DNA of 64,000 nucleotides from Thermoguttaceae bacterium (GTDB taxonomy: Bacteria > Planctomycetota > Planctomycetia > Pirellulales > Thermoguttaceae). Position numbers and translations under genes: made by a program. The stretch's first letter is position 1, and every line of letters starts with the position of its first letter. This document shows, piece after piece, positions 26,976 to 35,913 of this stretch. Under the pieces are notes generated by a model. The model made no database searches. It was not told the DNA's origin and was given only the letters and a program-made list of their open reading frames with translations. The stretch is taken from assembly GCA_017447865.1 (NCBI GenBank), contig JAFSMO010000074.1, forward strand, positions 62,001 to 126,000, read 5' to 3'.

Positions 26976-28107
26976 CCGATTCTCCCTGAGCGGACGGACG
27001 TTTGCGGTCGAGATGCATCGGCATGACCAGGTACCGGTAGCCGTCGTTGGTCTGGAACAGAACTCCAGAGCGGGCATCCACAAAACTCATTTTCACGACC
27101 GTATCCGTCGAGAGCGTTTTGAGGAAATCCCCAAGGAACTTTCCGTTGAGTTTCAGCGTAATGGGTTCGTCCTGATAATCGATCGCGAACGCCAAATCAT
27201 CGGCCTCGTCCGTTCCAAGCACCGACCAGAACTGCATTTTGCCGTCCCCAATTTCCATGACGATGCCCGGATTGGTCGAGTCAGTACAAACCGACGCACG
27301 GCGCAGGCAGTGATCGAAATTCTCGATCGGAAGTTCGATGGTTTTCGGATCGCGAAGCTGGTTGATGCCCATGCTCCAATCCGGGAAACGTCCCTCAAGA
27401 AGCGCGGCATAATAGAACAATCCCTCCGTCTGAACCTTAAACGAATTATCCAGCAGCGCGATAAAAATGTCATCATCCGGCCGATTCAAAAGTTTGTCAA
27501 GCTGAAGCAGTGAGTTTTTCGTCGCGATGGCGATTTTCTGCTCCGGAAATTCTCCCTGAACCGACGCCTCGATTTCCTGGACGGCCATGCGTCTTCCGTC
27601 CGTAGAGACGAAATTCAGTTTCCCATTCCGATAATCCATCAGAACTCCCCCCAGAGCGTAGCGGCCATTCTCCATTTCCGTTGCGAACTGGGTGCGCTTG
27701 ATCGCTTCTTTAACGTAGCGGGCTTTCGTCACGATGTAACTGGTTTCATCAAAGGACGGAGTTCCTGGAAATTCCTCAGCGTCTTCCGTCGTGAACGAGA
27801 AACGTCCGTCACCCGAAATGACCACTTTGTTCCCGTCACTTTCAATGGTCAGCATTTCCGCCCGGGAATCCCGCAGCACATCGCCGACTTTGGGAGGAAG
27901 AATGACGCAGCCCGGCTCTAAAATCTGGTCACAAGGAAAAGAAGTACGGATCCCCGATTCCATGTCCGTCGCATAAAGAATAATTTCGTTCCCCTGCGCT
28001 TCCATCTTGACGTTGCGCAGAATGGGTTTTGGAGATTGCGTTTTGGCCCCTAAAAAAGTTAAACCAAACGAAGCGGAAAGGACGTTTTGAGTGCAAATGG
28101 CTTTCAT
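26968..28107 (-). CDS. dnaN: DNA polymerase III beta subunit (sliding clamp)
   Basis: A 379-residue protein with the three repeated clamp domains: the first around 1-120 (ILRNVKMEAQGNEIILYATDMESGI, ILPPKVGDVL), the second from GKLNFVSTDGRRMAV, the third ending VKMSFVDARSGVLFQTNDGYRYLVMPM. It keeps polymerase on DNA. The ATG at 28107 follows AGGAG; the earlier in-frame start at 28152 overlaps the promoter. It is the first gene of a compact run that continues into sugar-nucleotide genes. Confidence 0.95.
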   Translation of the reverse strand: MKAICTQNVLSASFGLTFLGAKTQSPKPILRNVKMEAQGNEIILYATDMESGIRTSFPCDQILEPGCVILPPKVGDVLRDSRAEMLTIESDGNKVVISGDGRFSFTTEDAEEFPGTPSFDETSYIVTKARYVKEAIKRTQFATEMENGRYALGGVLMDYRNGKLNFVSTDGRRMAVQEIEASVQGEFPEQKIAIATKNSLLQLDKLLNRPDDDIFIALLDNSFKVQTEGLFYYAALLEGRFPDWSMGINQLRDPKTIELPIENFDHCLRRASVCTDSTNPGIVMEIGDGKMQFWSVLGTDEADDLAFAIDYQDEPITLKLNGKFLGDFLKTLSTDTVVKMSFVDARSGVLFQTNDGYRYLVMPMHLDRKRPSAQGESDV

Positions 28108-28151
28108 GAAAAAAACTCCTGCATTTAAAAGGAAATATACATTTTTGACCA

Positions 28152-28179
28152 ATTATACCACAAATGACTTCTTTTTCAA
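28152..28179 (-). promoter_or_regulatory. Promoter of the dnaN-to-transporter operon
   Basis: On the minus strand TTGAAA (28179-28174) and TATAAT (28157-28152) with a 16-bp spacer, about 45 bp before the dnaN ATG. Confidence 0.75.
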
Positions 28180-28763
28180 GACCTCATCCCCAAAATGATT
28201 CCGAAAATTTCAAAATCCAGGCAGATTTATCAGAAGTAGCGACCGGATCAAATCTCAAAACCATAGAAAATTTTCTACATAGATTTCATTCTATGGAAAA
28301 TTAGAGAATTTGAGAGATTTGACAATTAAATAAATATTACTAAATGAAAATTATTATTTAACGTTCAGATTGAAGAGATGAATCTCGATGTTTCCCCAAA
28401 GAGTTTCAAGTTGGTGGCTGGAAACTAATATTCAATTATTTAAAATTTTATTAGTATCTGAAAGAAGCTGGAAATGTGCAATTTAAGATTTTTACTAATT
28501 GGTAACCTGTTGAAATATCAAGAGTTACAGGAAACGATGACAGGATTTTGAACGTTTATAAATTGTGATTTTTATGTCATGAAAATGTTGGAAATTTCGT
28601 GACTTGTGATGGTTTAAGATTTTCAGCTTTTTGCCTGTTATGAACGCAAGAGTTTTTCCACAGTAAAATCACAAGTGGATCCGGAAAGAAAACAGATTTT
28701 CCACTCAAGAGATTCAGGAGAATTACTCCCTTCCCTCTCCAATGAGAAGGAAGGGGAGAAAAA
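28180..28763. other. AT-rich gap upstream of dnaN with DnaA-box-like sites
   Basis: About 580 bp, strongly AT-rich, with no convincing gene. TTTTCCACA at 28654-28662 and TTTTCCACT at 28697-28705 are one or two mismatches from the DnaA box, and an inverted repeat CCATAGAA / TTCTATGG lies at about 28260-28295. These could belong to an origin or only to promoters. No dnaA gene is in the window. Confidence 0.4.
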
Positions 28764-29441
28764 TCATTCTTCTTCATTGGGGCCATTTTGGAAATACTCG
28801 TTGAGCAGTTCCACCGTTTTGGCCATCATCGAGGCGCTCAGGCGCATGCAGCGTTCAGAACGAAGTTTTTTGTGCTCCTCGGAGGGATCCTGTTCAAGCC
28901 AGAAGCCTTTGCTGTCCTTACACATCATCGACGGGGAGATCGTTTTAACGAAGTTCGGGTGCTTGTCGTCTTTCGGAACAAAAACCGGCTGCGGCGTGCT
29001 CTGGTAATACTCCGAAAGTTTCACGATCATCGCGCACAAATCGGCATAATCCGGGACAAAAAGCCCCATGAACATTCCCGCGCCGTTAAGTGTCCCGCAA
29101 AGAGACTCCTGCGCGCCAAAGCCGGTTTTTCCCGCCCGCATCGCGATGATCGGGAACGCTTTCACGGTCTCGGCCATTTCCGGGCATACTTCGACGTACG
29201 CTCTCATCCCGCCTTTGAGCACTGCATAGGTGCAGCCCCACGGGTGGTAGGAATCGTACGTCAGCTCCGCAACTCGGGCCGGATCCATCTTGACGTACTT
29301 CCAAACGTCTTCACGTTCCGGTCGGGCGCGGCGTTCCTGGGCTTCCGCTGAGTCCGCTTCCAGGGCGGTAAATCCGGCAAAAGCGAGATTCAAACCACCG
29401 GCCAAAGCGCTGCGGCGATTGATTTTCTGTTCGCTGCTCAT
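28764..29441 (-). CDS. Tat-exported C_GCAxxG_C_C-type redox protein
   Basis: A 225-residue protein. INRRSALAGGLNLAFAG is a twin-arginine leader. The mature part carries the cysteine pattern of the C_GCAxxG_C_C family: WGCTYAVL, YVEVCPEM, SLCGTLNGAGMFMGL, MMCKDSKGFW and RSERCMRL. Members are predicted metal- or redox-cofactor-binding proteins of unknown role, often in anaerobes. The ATG at 29441 is preferred over the one at 29492 because the latter precedes a non-conserved lead. It starts 82 bases after the upstream CE15-like gene stop, beyond a terminator. Confidence 0.7.
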   Translation of the reverse strand: MSSEQKINRRSALAGGLNLAFAGFTALEADSAEAQERRARPEREDVWKYVKMDPARVAELTYDSYHPWGCTYAVLKGGMRAYVEVCPEMAETVKAFPIIAMRAGKTGFGAQESLCGTLNGAGMFMGLFVPDYADLCAMIVKLSEYYQSTPQPVFVPKDDKHPNFVKTISPSMMCKDSKGFWLEQDPSEEHKKLRSERCMRLSASMMAKTVELLNEYFQNGPNEEE

Positions 29442-29462
29442 TTTTTCTTTTGATCCTTTCTG

Positions 29463-29503
29463 AAAAAATTGCGAGGGCCTCGCGCATGGCAAAACCCTCG
29501 CAA
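29463..29503 (-). terminator. Terminator of the CE15-like gene
   Basis: On the minus strand GCGAGGG pairs with CCCTCGC around a 17-base loop, followed by AATTTTTTC. Confidence 0.75.
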
Positions 29504-29523
29504 GCTCGTTTTAAAACCTGATT

Positions 29524-30834
29524 TTATTTGAAATATTTGTCCGCGAACTTGATGTACTGCGTCCAGTCGTACGACTGCACGTCATGGCCGCCCTTGCGGC
29601 AGTGGTAGCCGATGATGTTTCCGACCGGGTTTTCAGCGCCCGGCCAGTTCGGCGCCGCCAGCCCGTCGAACGGGGTTTTGGTCCCGTAAAGCTGGTAAAC
29701 CGGCACGGCAAAGAAGCAGGACTGGTACTCGCCATTCGGGTCGGCCCATCTGTCTTCCGAAGCGCTGGCGACGTACACCGGGCGCGGGGCCATCAGCGCG
29801 ATCAGCTCGTGCTCATCCATCGGCAGGGCGGCAAGGTCTTCGTTATACTTGCGGAAGTTCAGGCAGAACCAGAACGGGAACGAAACGTTGATCCGGTGCA
29901 CCGTCTCGCCGTAACTGCGGCGGCTCAAAGCGGCTCCGCCGCAGCCGGAGTCGTTGGAGATCACGATCGCAAAACGCGAATCCGAGGCCCCGGTCCAGAG
30001 TGAGGTTTTTCCGAGTCTCGAGTGGCCCATGACCGCCACGCGTTTGGCGTCGATCTGCGGATCGGTCTCGAAGTAGTCCATGACGCGGCCCATTCCCCAC
30101 GCCCAGGCGGTGATAGAGCCCCATTCGTCGGGTTCGCGGGATTCGGCATCGTGCGCAAAGCCGTAGAGTTTGCAGATTCCCGTTTCGTGGCAGCGGTTTC
30201 CGTCGAACGCGACGTCATTGTAGTGGATGGTCGCAAGACCGTAGCCGGCGTCAAGGATCTGGTCCAGATCCCAACGGCTGGAGCTTCCGCCGCGCGCGCC
30301 CTTTCCTTCGAGTGTGGATTCGTCCACTTTTTCAAGCGAGTTGCGCGTGTGGAAAAGCACGACTTCCGGTTCGTCCGTGATCGTGTGGTTTCCCTGGAAA
30401 TTGTACCCGACGAACATCGGGACCGGCTTCGGCGCGTTTTTCGGGAGGTAAATCAGGAGGTTCGCCTTGACCGTCTCGTCCGTAGTGAGCGACTTGAACG
30501 TGATTTCGACCTGCTTGCGGATCGCTTTTCCGTGGTACGCGTCGTCGGACTGCTCAAAAACGCGGAACGTCACGAAATCCGGATGGTTACCGGCTTCGCG
30601 CAGTTCTTTCGGGAGGCGGCCGAACATTTCACGCTGGAACTGCTCCAGAATTTCGGGGCGGCGGACCTTTTCCCACTGCTCCACGGTCGTGACTTTGGTT
30701 CCGTCGTTGCACGTGAGCGGGTCGGGAAGCGTGTATTCGGGGACCAGGGCTTCATCGTAGTTGATTTTGATTTCATCTGCCGCGAAAGCGAACGTTGCGG
30801 AGAGTAAAAGAACTAAGGGGAGGAAATTTTTCAT
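29524..30834 (-). CDS. Exported CE15-like glucuronoyl esterase
   Basis: A 436-residue alpha/beta hydrolase with a Sec signal peptide (cleavage near FAFA-A). The nucleophile motif GHSRLGKTSLW followed by SNDSGCGGAALSRR is the signature of bacterial CE15 proteins, and the late GGHDVQSYDW holds the likely catalytic histidine. CE15 enzymes split the ester between lignin alcohols and 4-O-methyl-glucuronic acid of glucuronoxylan. Family members also occur as acetylxylan-like esterases, so exact chemistry is uncertain. Promoter at 30905-30933. Confidence 0.85.
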   Translation of the reverse strand: MKNFLPLVLLLSATFAFAADEIKINYDEALVPEYTLPDPLTCNDGTKVTTVEQWEKVRRPEILEQFQREMFGRLPKELREAGNHPDFVTFRVFEQSDDAYHGKAIRKQVEITFKSLTTDETVKANLLIYLPKNAPKPVPMFVGYNFQGNHTITDEPEVVLFHTRNSLEKVDESTLEGKGARGGSSSRWDLDQILDAGYGLATIHYNDVAFDGNRCHETGICKLYGFAHDAESREPDEWGSITAWAWGMGRVMDYFETDPQIDAKRVAVMGHSRLGKTSLWTGASDSRFAIVISNDSGCGGAALSRRSYGETVHRINVSFPFWFCLNFRKYNEDLAALPMDEHELIALMAPRPVYVASASEDRWADPNGEYQSCFFAVPVYQLYGTKTPFDGLAAPNWPGAENPVGNIIGYHCRKGGHDVQSYDWTQYIKFADKYFK

Positions 30835-30904
30835 AAAAGCTCCTTGAGGAAGGGAAATGGAGTGGGGAAAAACGGGATTAAAGTCGATTTCATCTCAAAT
30901 TTCC

Positions 30905-30933
30905 ATTTTATTGCATCCGCTTCCGTTTGTCAA
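30905..30933 (-). promoter_or_regulatory. Promoter of the CE15-like gene
   Basis: On the minus strand TTGACA (30933-30928) and TAAAAT (30910-30905) with an ideal 17-bp spacer. Confidence 0.8.
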
Positions 30934-31025
30934 GTGGCCGCGAAGAAAAAAAAGCATTTTTCCCAAATTGCCTGTTTTTTTTGTGGGAATCCAGAAAAAA
31001 TCGGTAGAGAAACCCTTGAAAGGGC

Positions 31026-31054
31026 TTGAATTATTTGCCGCTTTCTGGTATAAT
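31026..31054 (+). promoter_or_regulatory. Promoter of metK
   Basis: TTGAAT (31026-31031) and a perfect TATAAT (31049-31054) with a 17-bp spacer; the predicted start near 31061 gives an 83-base leader. Confidence 0.8.
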
Positions 31055-31095
31055 AATACACATTAAATATTAACGTCAATTTTTTAGAGAAGAGT

Positions 31096-31122
31096 TTTGT
31101 TCCCGAAACAGACGGGAACGAA
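31096..31122 (+). promoter_or_regulatory. Stem-loop in the metK leader
   Basis: A 10-bp stem (31096-31105 with 31113-31122, one G-T pair) with a seven-base loop AAACAGA, located before the ribosome site GGAG. It has no T-run. It does not match the SAM riboswitch classes I can recall and is too small for SAM-I. Confidence 0.5.
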
Positions 31123-31143
31123 CCAAAGCAAAGGAGACTTAAA

Positions 31144-32289
31144 GTGTCGCAGAAAAGTTTTCTCTTCACCAGTGAAGCGGTTAGCATGGGCCACCCGGAC
31201 AAACTGGCCGATAATATTTCCGATGGGATTCTGGACGCTCTTTACGAGCAGGACCCGCAAAGCCGCGTCGCGTGCGAAACGCTCGTCACGACTGACTTGT
31301 GCGTGATTGCCGGTGAAATCACCACCACCGCCAAAGTTGATTACGAAGCGGTCGCCCGGAAAGTCATTAATGAAGTCGGCTACACCAGCAACGACATTGG
31401 ATTCTGCGGCGATACATGCGAAGTTCAGGTCCGTCTGGACACGCAGAGCCCGGACATTGCGCTGGGCGTGGACAAAGACGGCGCTGGCGACCAGGGCCTG
31501 ATGTTCGGTTACGCCTGCAAGCAGACCCCGGAACTGATGCCGCTGCCGATCGCGCTTTCGCACCGCATCATGAACCGCCTGACTGAAGCCCGTCAGAAGG
31601 GTGAGGTCGATTGGCTTCTGCCCGACTCCAAGAGCCAGGTCACGGTCGAATACGCGGACCGTATGACCCCGATCAAGGTCACGACCGTGGTCGTTTCCAC
31701 GCAGCACCGCGCGACCGTCAGCCGGCAAGAGATCGCCGACTGGGTCATTCCGAACGTGATCCTGCCGTGCATTCCGGCCGAGCTGAACAAAGGCGACATT
31801 AAATTCCACATCAACCCGACCGGGAAATTCGTCGTCGGTGGTCCTCACGGCGACTGTGGCCTGACGGGGCGCAAAATCATCGTCGATACTTACGGCGGCT
31901 GGGCCTCCCATGGCGGCGGCGCATTCTCCGGCAAAGACCCGACGAAAGTGGACCGCTCGGCGGCTTACATGGCCCGTTACATCGCGAAAAACGTCGTGGC
32001 GGCCGGTCTGGCTGACGACTGCGAAGTTCAGCTCGCTTACGCCATTGGCGTCGCGGAGCCGGTCAGCGTGTACGTGAACACGTACGGCAGCGAAAAGGTC
32101 TGCTCTTGCAAGATCGAGGCGGCGATCCGCAAGGTCTTCCCGATGACGCCGAAAGGGATCATCCAGTGCCTGGACCTTCGTCGGCCGATTTACCGCGCGA
32201 CGGCTTCCGGCGGTCACTTTGGCCGCGACGGTTTCCCGTGGGAAAAGACGGATAAAGCGGAAGAGCTGAAAGCCGCAGTCCAAGACTAA
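31144..32289 (+). CDS. metK: S-adenosylmethionine synthetase
   Basis: A 381-residue enzyme that makes SAM from methionine and ATP. The start is GTG with GGAG upstream. The N-terminal [19 protein letters not shown], the [12 protein letters not shown] segment and [23 protein letters not shown] are the three family signatures, and the catalytic [22 protein letters not shown] follows. Length is normal. It is a single gene with its own promoter and a hairpin leader. Confidence 0.97.
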   Translation: MSQKSFLFTSEAVSMGHPDKLADNISDGILDALYEQDPQSRVACETLVTTDLCVIAGEITTTAKVDYEAVARKVINEVGYTSNDIGFCGDTCEVQVRLDTQSPDIALGVDKDGAGDQGLMFGYACKQTPELMPLPIALSHRIMNRLTEARQKGEVDWLLPDSKSQVTVEYADRMTPIKVTTVVVSTQHRATVSRQEIADWVIPNVILPCIPAELNKGDIKFHINPTGKFVVGGPHGDCGLTGRKIIVDTYGGWASHGGGAFSGKDPTKVDRSAAYMARYIAKNVVAAGLADDCEVQLAYAIGVAEPVSVYVNTYGSEKVCSCKIEAAIRKVFPMTPKGIIQCLDLRRPIYRATASGGHFGRDGFPWEKTDKAEELKAAVQD

Positions 32290-32337
32290 GAAATATTAAA
32301 TTAAAGAAATATTAAAAAGTTTTTGAAAAGGGGGTCC

Positions 32338-32372
32338 CGGGGGAAAAACAATTTTCAAAATGTTTTTCCCTC
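32338..32372 (+). terminator. Probable terminator after metK
   Basis: GGGAAAAACA (32341-32350) pairs with TGTTTTTCCC (32361-32370) around a ten-base loop. The T-run lies within the stem rather than after it, so termination efficiency is uncertain. Confidence 0.5.
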
Positions 32373-32451
32373 CGCGGCCCTTAAACTCTTTACGGGACGA
32401 TTTTTTCCTCCCGAGGGTGGAAAAAACGGCTGAGTTTACCCGAAAAACTCT

Positions 32452-34356
32452 TTACTGAATCTTCAACCCCTTCCCAATCACGTAGGTGATTTTCTGGCCG
32501 AACGTCATGGTTTTCTCCACTTTCACCGGCTCGCCGTGGCAGTCGAAAGCGTCGGTCACTTCGCCGGAGATCTCGACGTTTTTCGTGATTTTCGTCCCCG
32601 GCGACCAGATTGCGTACGCCGTCTGACCGTCTGGGCGCTTCCAGCTCAGAGTGCAGAGGTTTCCGTTTTCCGAGAAAAGCTCCCCGGGAATCGGCTCCGA
32701 GCCAGCTGGACGCGCTTTGACCAAAGCTTTGTAGGCCAAAAACCCGGTTTTTGGCGTGAGGTCCGCGTGGGTCAGGCCGAAATGATGCTCCGGGTCCGAA
32801 TCGCTCTGCTCGACCGACTGAAACTCGTACGGGAAGAAAACCTCCACGCCGTAGGTGATCGCGAGGAGCATCGCCTGGCTGAGGTAGATCCCCTGGAACG
32901 GTTCGGCCGTCCGGTTCCCGTTTCCGATGGAGTCCGGCACCGTGTTCAGCAGAATATTCCCCTTCCAGTCGCTCCGGAAGCGGTAAAGGCCCGCGATGAT
33001 TTTCGTCGGGTCCTCGGCCCAGACGAGGAACGGTTCGAGTGAGTCGCCGTCTTTCAGAAGCTGGTCGGTGAAAAACGCCTGGCCGTGAATGTTTTCGAAG
33101 GCGTAATTTTTCAGAGCCTCCTCTTTTCCCGGGGCCAAAACCGGTTTGGGGTGCTTGGGAAGCCCGTCCTCCGTCCACCACGCGCCCCAGTGGACCCGGA
33201 AAGAATGCGCCAGCGGCAGATTATTCAGCGATTTTCCCGACTCGGTGCGGATCCAGATGCCGTCCTCGGCCGGAGCCATGCGGTAGTAGAACGGGATCCC
33301 GCCCAGAGCGCAGAGCGTCCCGCCGTTTTTGACGTACTCGCGGATCTCATCCTGCGCTTCCGTCGGAAACGACTCGGACGGCGGAAGGATCAGAACCGGG
33401 TTTTTCGCGGGATCCAGCGTTTTCAGGTCGGCGATGAGGACCGGCTCGCACTGGACCGGCGTTTTGAGCCGACCCTGCCAGACTTCCGGCCCGGTGCAGT
33501 TGGAAGGGGGGTAAAGCGGGTCGAAAAGGACCGCGACTTTGCCCGGCACGCCCTCCGGAAAGAGGCTCGCCAGCGCCGCGTCGATGAGCGCCGCAGATCG
33601 GTCGCCCGCCGACGGGGGCGTCGCCCAGCCCATTTCCGTGATCCAGAGCGGCTTTTTCTTGCCCGTGTACTTGACGGTCAGGTCCTGAAATCTCTGCAAA
33701 TCGCCGAGAAACTGCCGGATGAGGGACGCGCTCACCAACCCGCTCCGGTACGGGTGAATATTAATGACGTCAAAAAACTCCCCCGCTCCGGCTTTCAGCG
33801 ACCCCTCGTAGTAGTCGAACGGGACGCCGGCCAGACCGCCGTAAACGACCTGCGCGTCAGGGTCGATCGCCTTGATCGTCTCGTACGTGCATTTCAGAAA
33901 GGCCGCATACGCCTTCGGGTCCGGGGTGGATCTCCAGAAACTTTCGATGTTGGTCTCGTTCCAGATCTCCCAGTACTTCACGCGGCCGTGGAAGCGGGAA
34001 ACGACGCTTTTTACGTACTCGCACCACTCGTCATGGTGCTCGCAGACGGGCGTGGCCCACGGGACGGAGTAACCCAGAATGATGAGCGATTTCAGCCCGT
34101 TCCGCTCGACCTGATCCAGCGTCGATTCGATCAGGTCGTAGTCGATGGGGGCTTCCGGCCCGCTCTGAACCGTGCCCCAGTACCAATCCCAGCGGATCCA
34201 GGCGATCCCCGCGGAGCGCATGAGCTCGAGATTTCGCGGGACAAACGGCTTTTCAAAGCCGCGCAGAATGTCCGCGTACACGCCGTACGGACTTTCCTGA
34301 GCCGCCGCGAAAGGAATGAAGACGAAAAGCAAAAAGAAAGGAAGAAACCAGCGCAT
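32452..34356 (-). CDS. Secreted GH-A-clan glycoside hydrolase
   Basis: A 634-residue protein. Signal peptide MRWFLPFFLLFVFIPFAAA, then a TIM-barrel: SAGIAWIRWDWYWG, VKYWEIWNETNIESFW (acid/base Glu of the NE pair) and KPLWITEMGWATPP (likely nucleophile Glu). The combination resembles GH39/GH5-like clan A enzymes, with a long C-terminal beta domain that probably binds sugars. The ATG at 34356 is chosen to expose the signal peptide. The exact family and substrate are not assignable from reading; the neighbouring oxidoreductase gene lies upstream on the same strand. Confidence 0.72.
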   Translation of the reverse strand: MRWFLPFFLLFVFIPFAAAQESPYGVYADILRGFEKPFVPRNLELMRSAGIAWIRWDWYWGTVQSGPEAPIDYDLIESTLDQVERNGLKSLIILGYSVPWATPVCEHHDEWCEYVKSVVSRFHGRVKYWEIWNETNIESFWRSTPDPKAYAAFLKCTYETIKAIDPDAQVVYGGLAGVPFDYYEGSLKAGAGEFFDVINIHPYRSGLVSASLIRQFLGDLQRFQDLTVKYTGKKKPLWITEMGWATPPSAGDRSAALIDAALASLFPEGVPGKVAVLFDPLYPPSNCTGPEVWQGRLKTPVQCEPVLIADLKTLDPAKNPVLILPPSESFPTEAQDEIREYVKNGGTLCALGGIPFYYRMAPAEDGIWIRTESGKSLNNLPLAHSFRVHWGAWWTEDGLPKHPKPVLAPGKEEALKNYAFENIHGQAFFTDQLLKDGDSLEPFLVWAEDPTKIIAGLYRFRSDWKGNILLNTVPDSIGNGNRTAEPFQGIYLSQAMLLAITYGVEVFFPYEFQSVEQSDSDPEHHFGLTHADLTPKTGFLAYKALVKARPAGSEPIPGELFSENGNLCTLSWKRPDGQTAYAIWSPGTKITKNVEISGEVTDAFDCHGEPVKVEKTMTFGQKITYVIGKGLKIQ

Positions 34357-34473
34357 TTCAGAAACCTCGGGAAAAAGGAAAGGGACGGAAGAAAAAAGCG
34401 TTTGAAATGCTTTGCGTTTCCTTTTCTCCCCCACCCCGTTTTGAAGTTTTAATTCTTTCGAAAGCCGTAAATC

Positions 34474-35805
34474 CTAGAATCGTTTGGTCGTTCCAGGCTT
34501 CGGGCTCTCGTAATTGCCGTTTTCGTCCGGCATGATGTAGCCCGGGCCGTCAAACTTCAGCTCGTCCAGGTTCGGGCAAAGCTCGTAAGTCGAGTTCCAC
34601 GCGGTGTCCCACGTGAGTTCCTGACCGGATTCCATCGCCATGCGGCCCATGATCCCCGTGAAGTTGGACTTGATGCAGAACTCCACGTCTTCGCACGGGA
34701 GGTCTTCGCGGATCATCTTTGCCAGGCGATTGTGCTCTTCCTGGTACGAGTCATTCTTCGGGGCCTCGGCCTTCCAAACGACGTCTTCGTTCTTGGCTTC
34801 GTAGCCTTTGAAGATCTTCGGCTCGCCGATTCCTTCACCGACGATTGCCATGCCTTTCGAGCCGCGGATCACCGAGCGGAAACTGTTCCACGTGTTCGCA
34901 ATGTGGCGGACCTGCATGATGAGCTTCACGCCGTCGGGGTACTCGTAATCGCAGACGATGTGGTCCTGGATCTCGTCCTTCTCGGTGCGGCACTGACGTC
35001 CGCCCATCCCCTGGACCCACGTCGGATGCATGCCGCGGCACCAGTTGCAAATGTCGAGGTTATGCACCATCCAGTCCACGCACGGCGAGCCGGACATCCA
35101 GGTGAAACTGTTGTAGTTGCGGAGCTGGTTCTGCAGCGGCGTCCACTCGTCACGCGGATTCCAGCGGCACGGGCCGTGCAGACGGTACACGTAACAGGCC
35201 AAAATGTCGCCGATCGCGCCGTCCTGGATCTTTTTCACGGTCTCTTCCGTGCGGAAGTACTTACGATTGTTCAGCCCCGTGATGATTTTCACGCCCTTTT
35301 CCTGCGCGACTTTCCAGGCGGCCAGGGAGCGTTTGATCGTGGGCGTATCGACGCCGAACGGTTTTTCGAGGAAAATGTGCACGCCACGTTTGGCCGCGTA
35401 TTCAAAATGCATCGCGCGGAACGCCGGCGGAGCGACCAGCAGGGCAAGGTCCACGCCGGGACGCAGGCAGTCTATCGCCTTTTTGTATGCGTCAAGGCCG
35501 GAGAAGATCGTGTCGTCCGTGAAGGAGCAGCGCTTGGATTTTTCCGGGTCCGCTTTCAGGATTCCCGCGAAACCTTTGGCCTGATCCTCGAAGGCGTCGG
35601 CGATGGCGACGAGTTCGACCGGGCCTTCCTGAGTGCTGAGTGCCTGGAAGCACGCACCGCGTCCGCGACCACCGCAGCCGATCAAAGCGATGCGAATGGT
35701 GTCCGAACCAGCCGCATGAACGCGCGGAACCGAAGAAAGGGAGGAAGCAGCAACCGCTGCCGCGGCGCCGACTTTAAGAAAATCACGACGATTGGAAGTA
35801 GGCAT
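34474..35805 (-). CDS. Tat-exported Gfo/Idh/MocA oxidoreductase
   Basis: A 443-residue NAD(P)-dependent oxidoreductase. NRRDFLKVGAAAAVAASSL is a twin-arginine leader. The Rossmann motif IALIGCGGRGRGA and IFLEKPFGVD (the EKP motif of the family) are clear, and the C-terminal substrate domain begins after GSPCVDWMVHNLDICNW. Many planctomycete genomes carry numerous such exported oxidoreductases of unknown sugar specificity. It is upstream of the GH-A glycosidase on the same strand, 117 bp apart, so a shared sugar pathway is possible. Confidence 0.85.
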   Translation of the reverse strand: MPTSNRRDFLKVGAAAAVAASSLSSVPRVHAAGSDTIRIALIGCGGRGRGACFQALSTQEGPVELVAIADAFEDQAKGFAGILKADPEKSKRCSFTDDTIFSGLDAYKKAIDCLRPGVDLALLVAPPAFRAMHFEYAAKRGVHIFLEKPFGVDTPTIKRSLAAWKVAQEKGVKIITGLNNRKYFRTEETVKKIQDGAIGDILACYVYRLHGPCRWNPRDEWTPLQNQLRNYNSFTWMSGSPCVDWMVHNLDICNWCRGMHPTWVQGMGGRQCRTEKDEIQDHIVCDYEYPDGVKLIMQVRHIANTWNSFRSVIRGSKGMAIVGEGIGEPKIFKGYEAKNEDVVWKAEAPKNDSYQEEHNRLAKMIREDLPCEDVEFCIKSNFTGIMGRMAMESGQELTWDTAWNSTYELCPNLDELKFDGPGYIMPDENGNYESPKPGTTKRF

Positions 35806-35913
35806 AGAAATCCTTTCAGGTAAGTGAGGGATGGGAAATCAGGAATTTCTGACTTCAGAGATTAAAGGAAACCGCCTTCCCGCCGGGTTTGACGGGAAAG
35901 CGGTTTGGTTGGT

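Noticed and set aside
31061..31143. A classical SAM riboswitch before metK
   Set aside because: The leader is only about 83 bases and lacks the four-helix SAM-I core and the SAM-II pseudoknot sequence I know.
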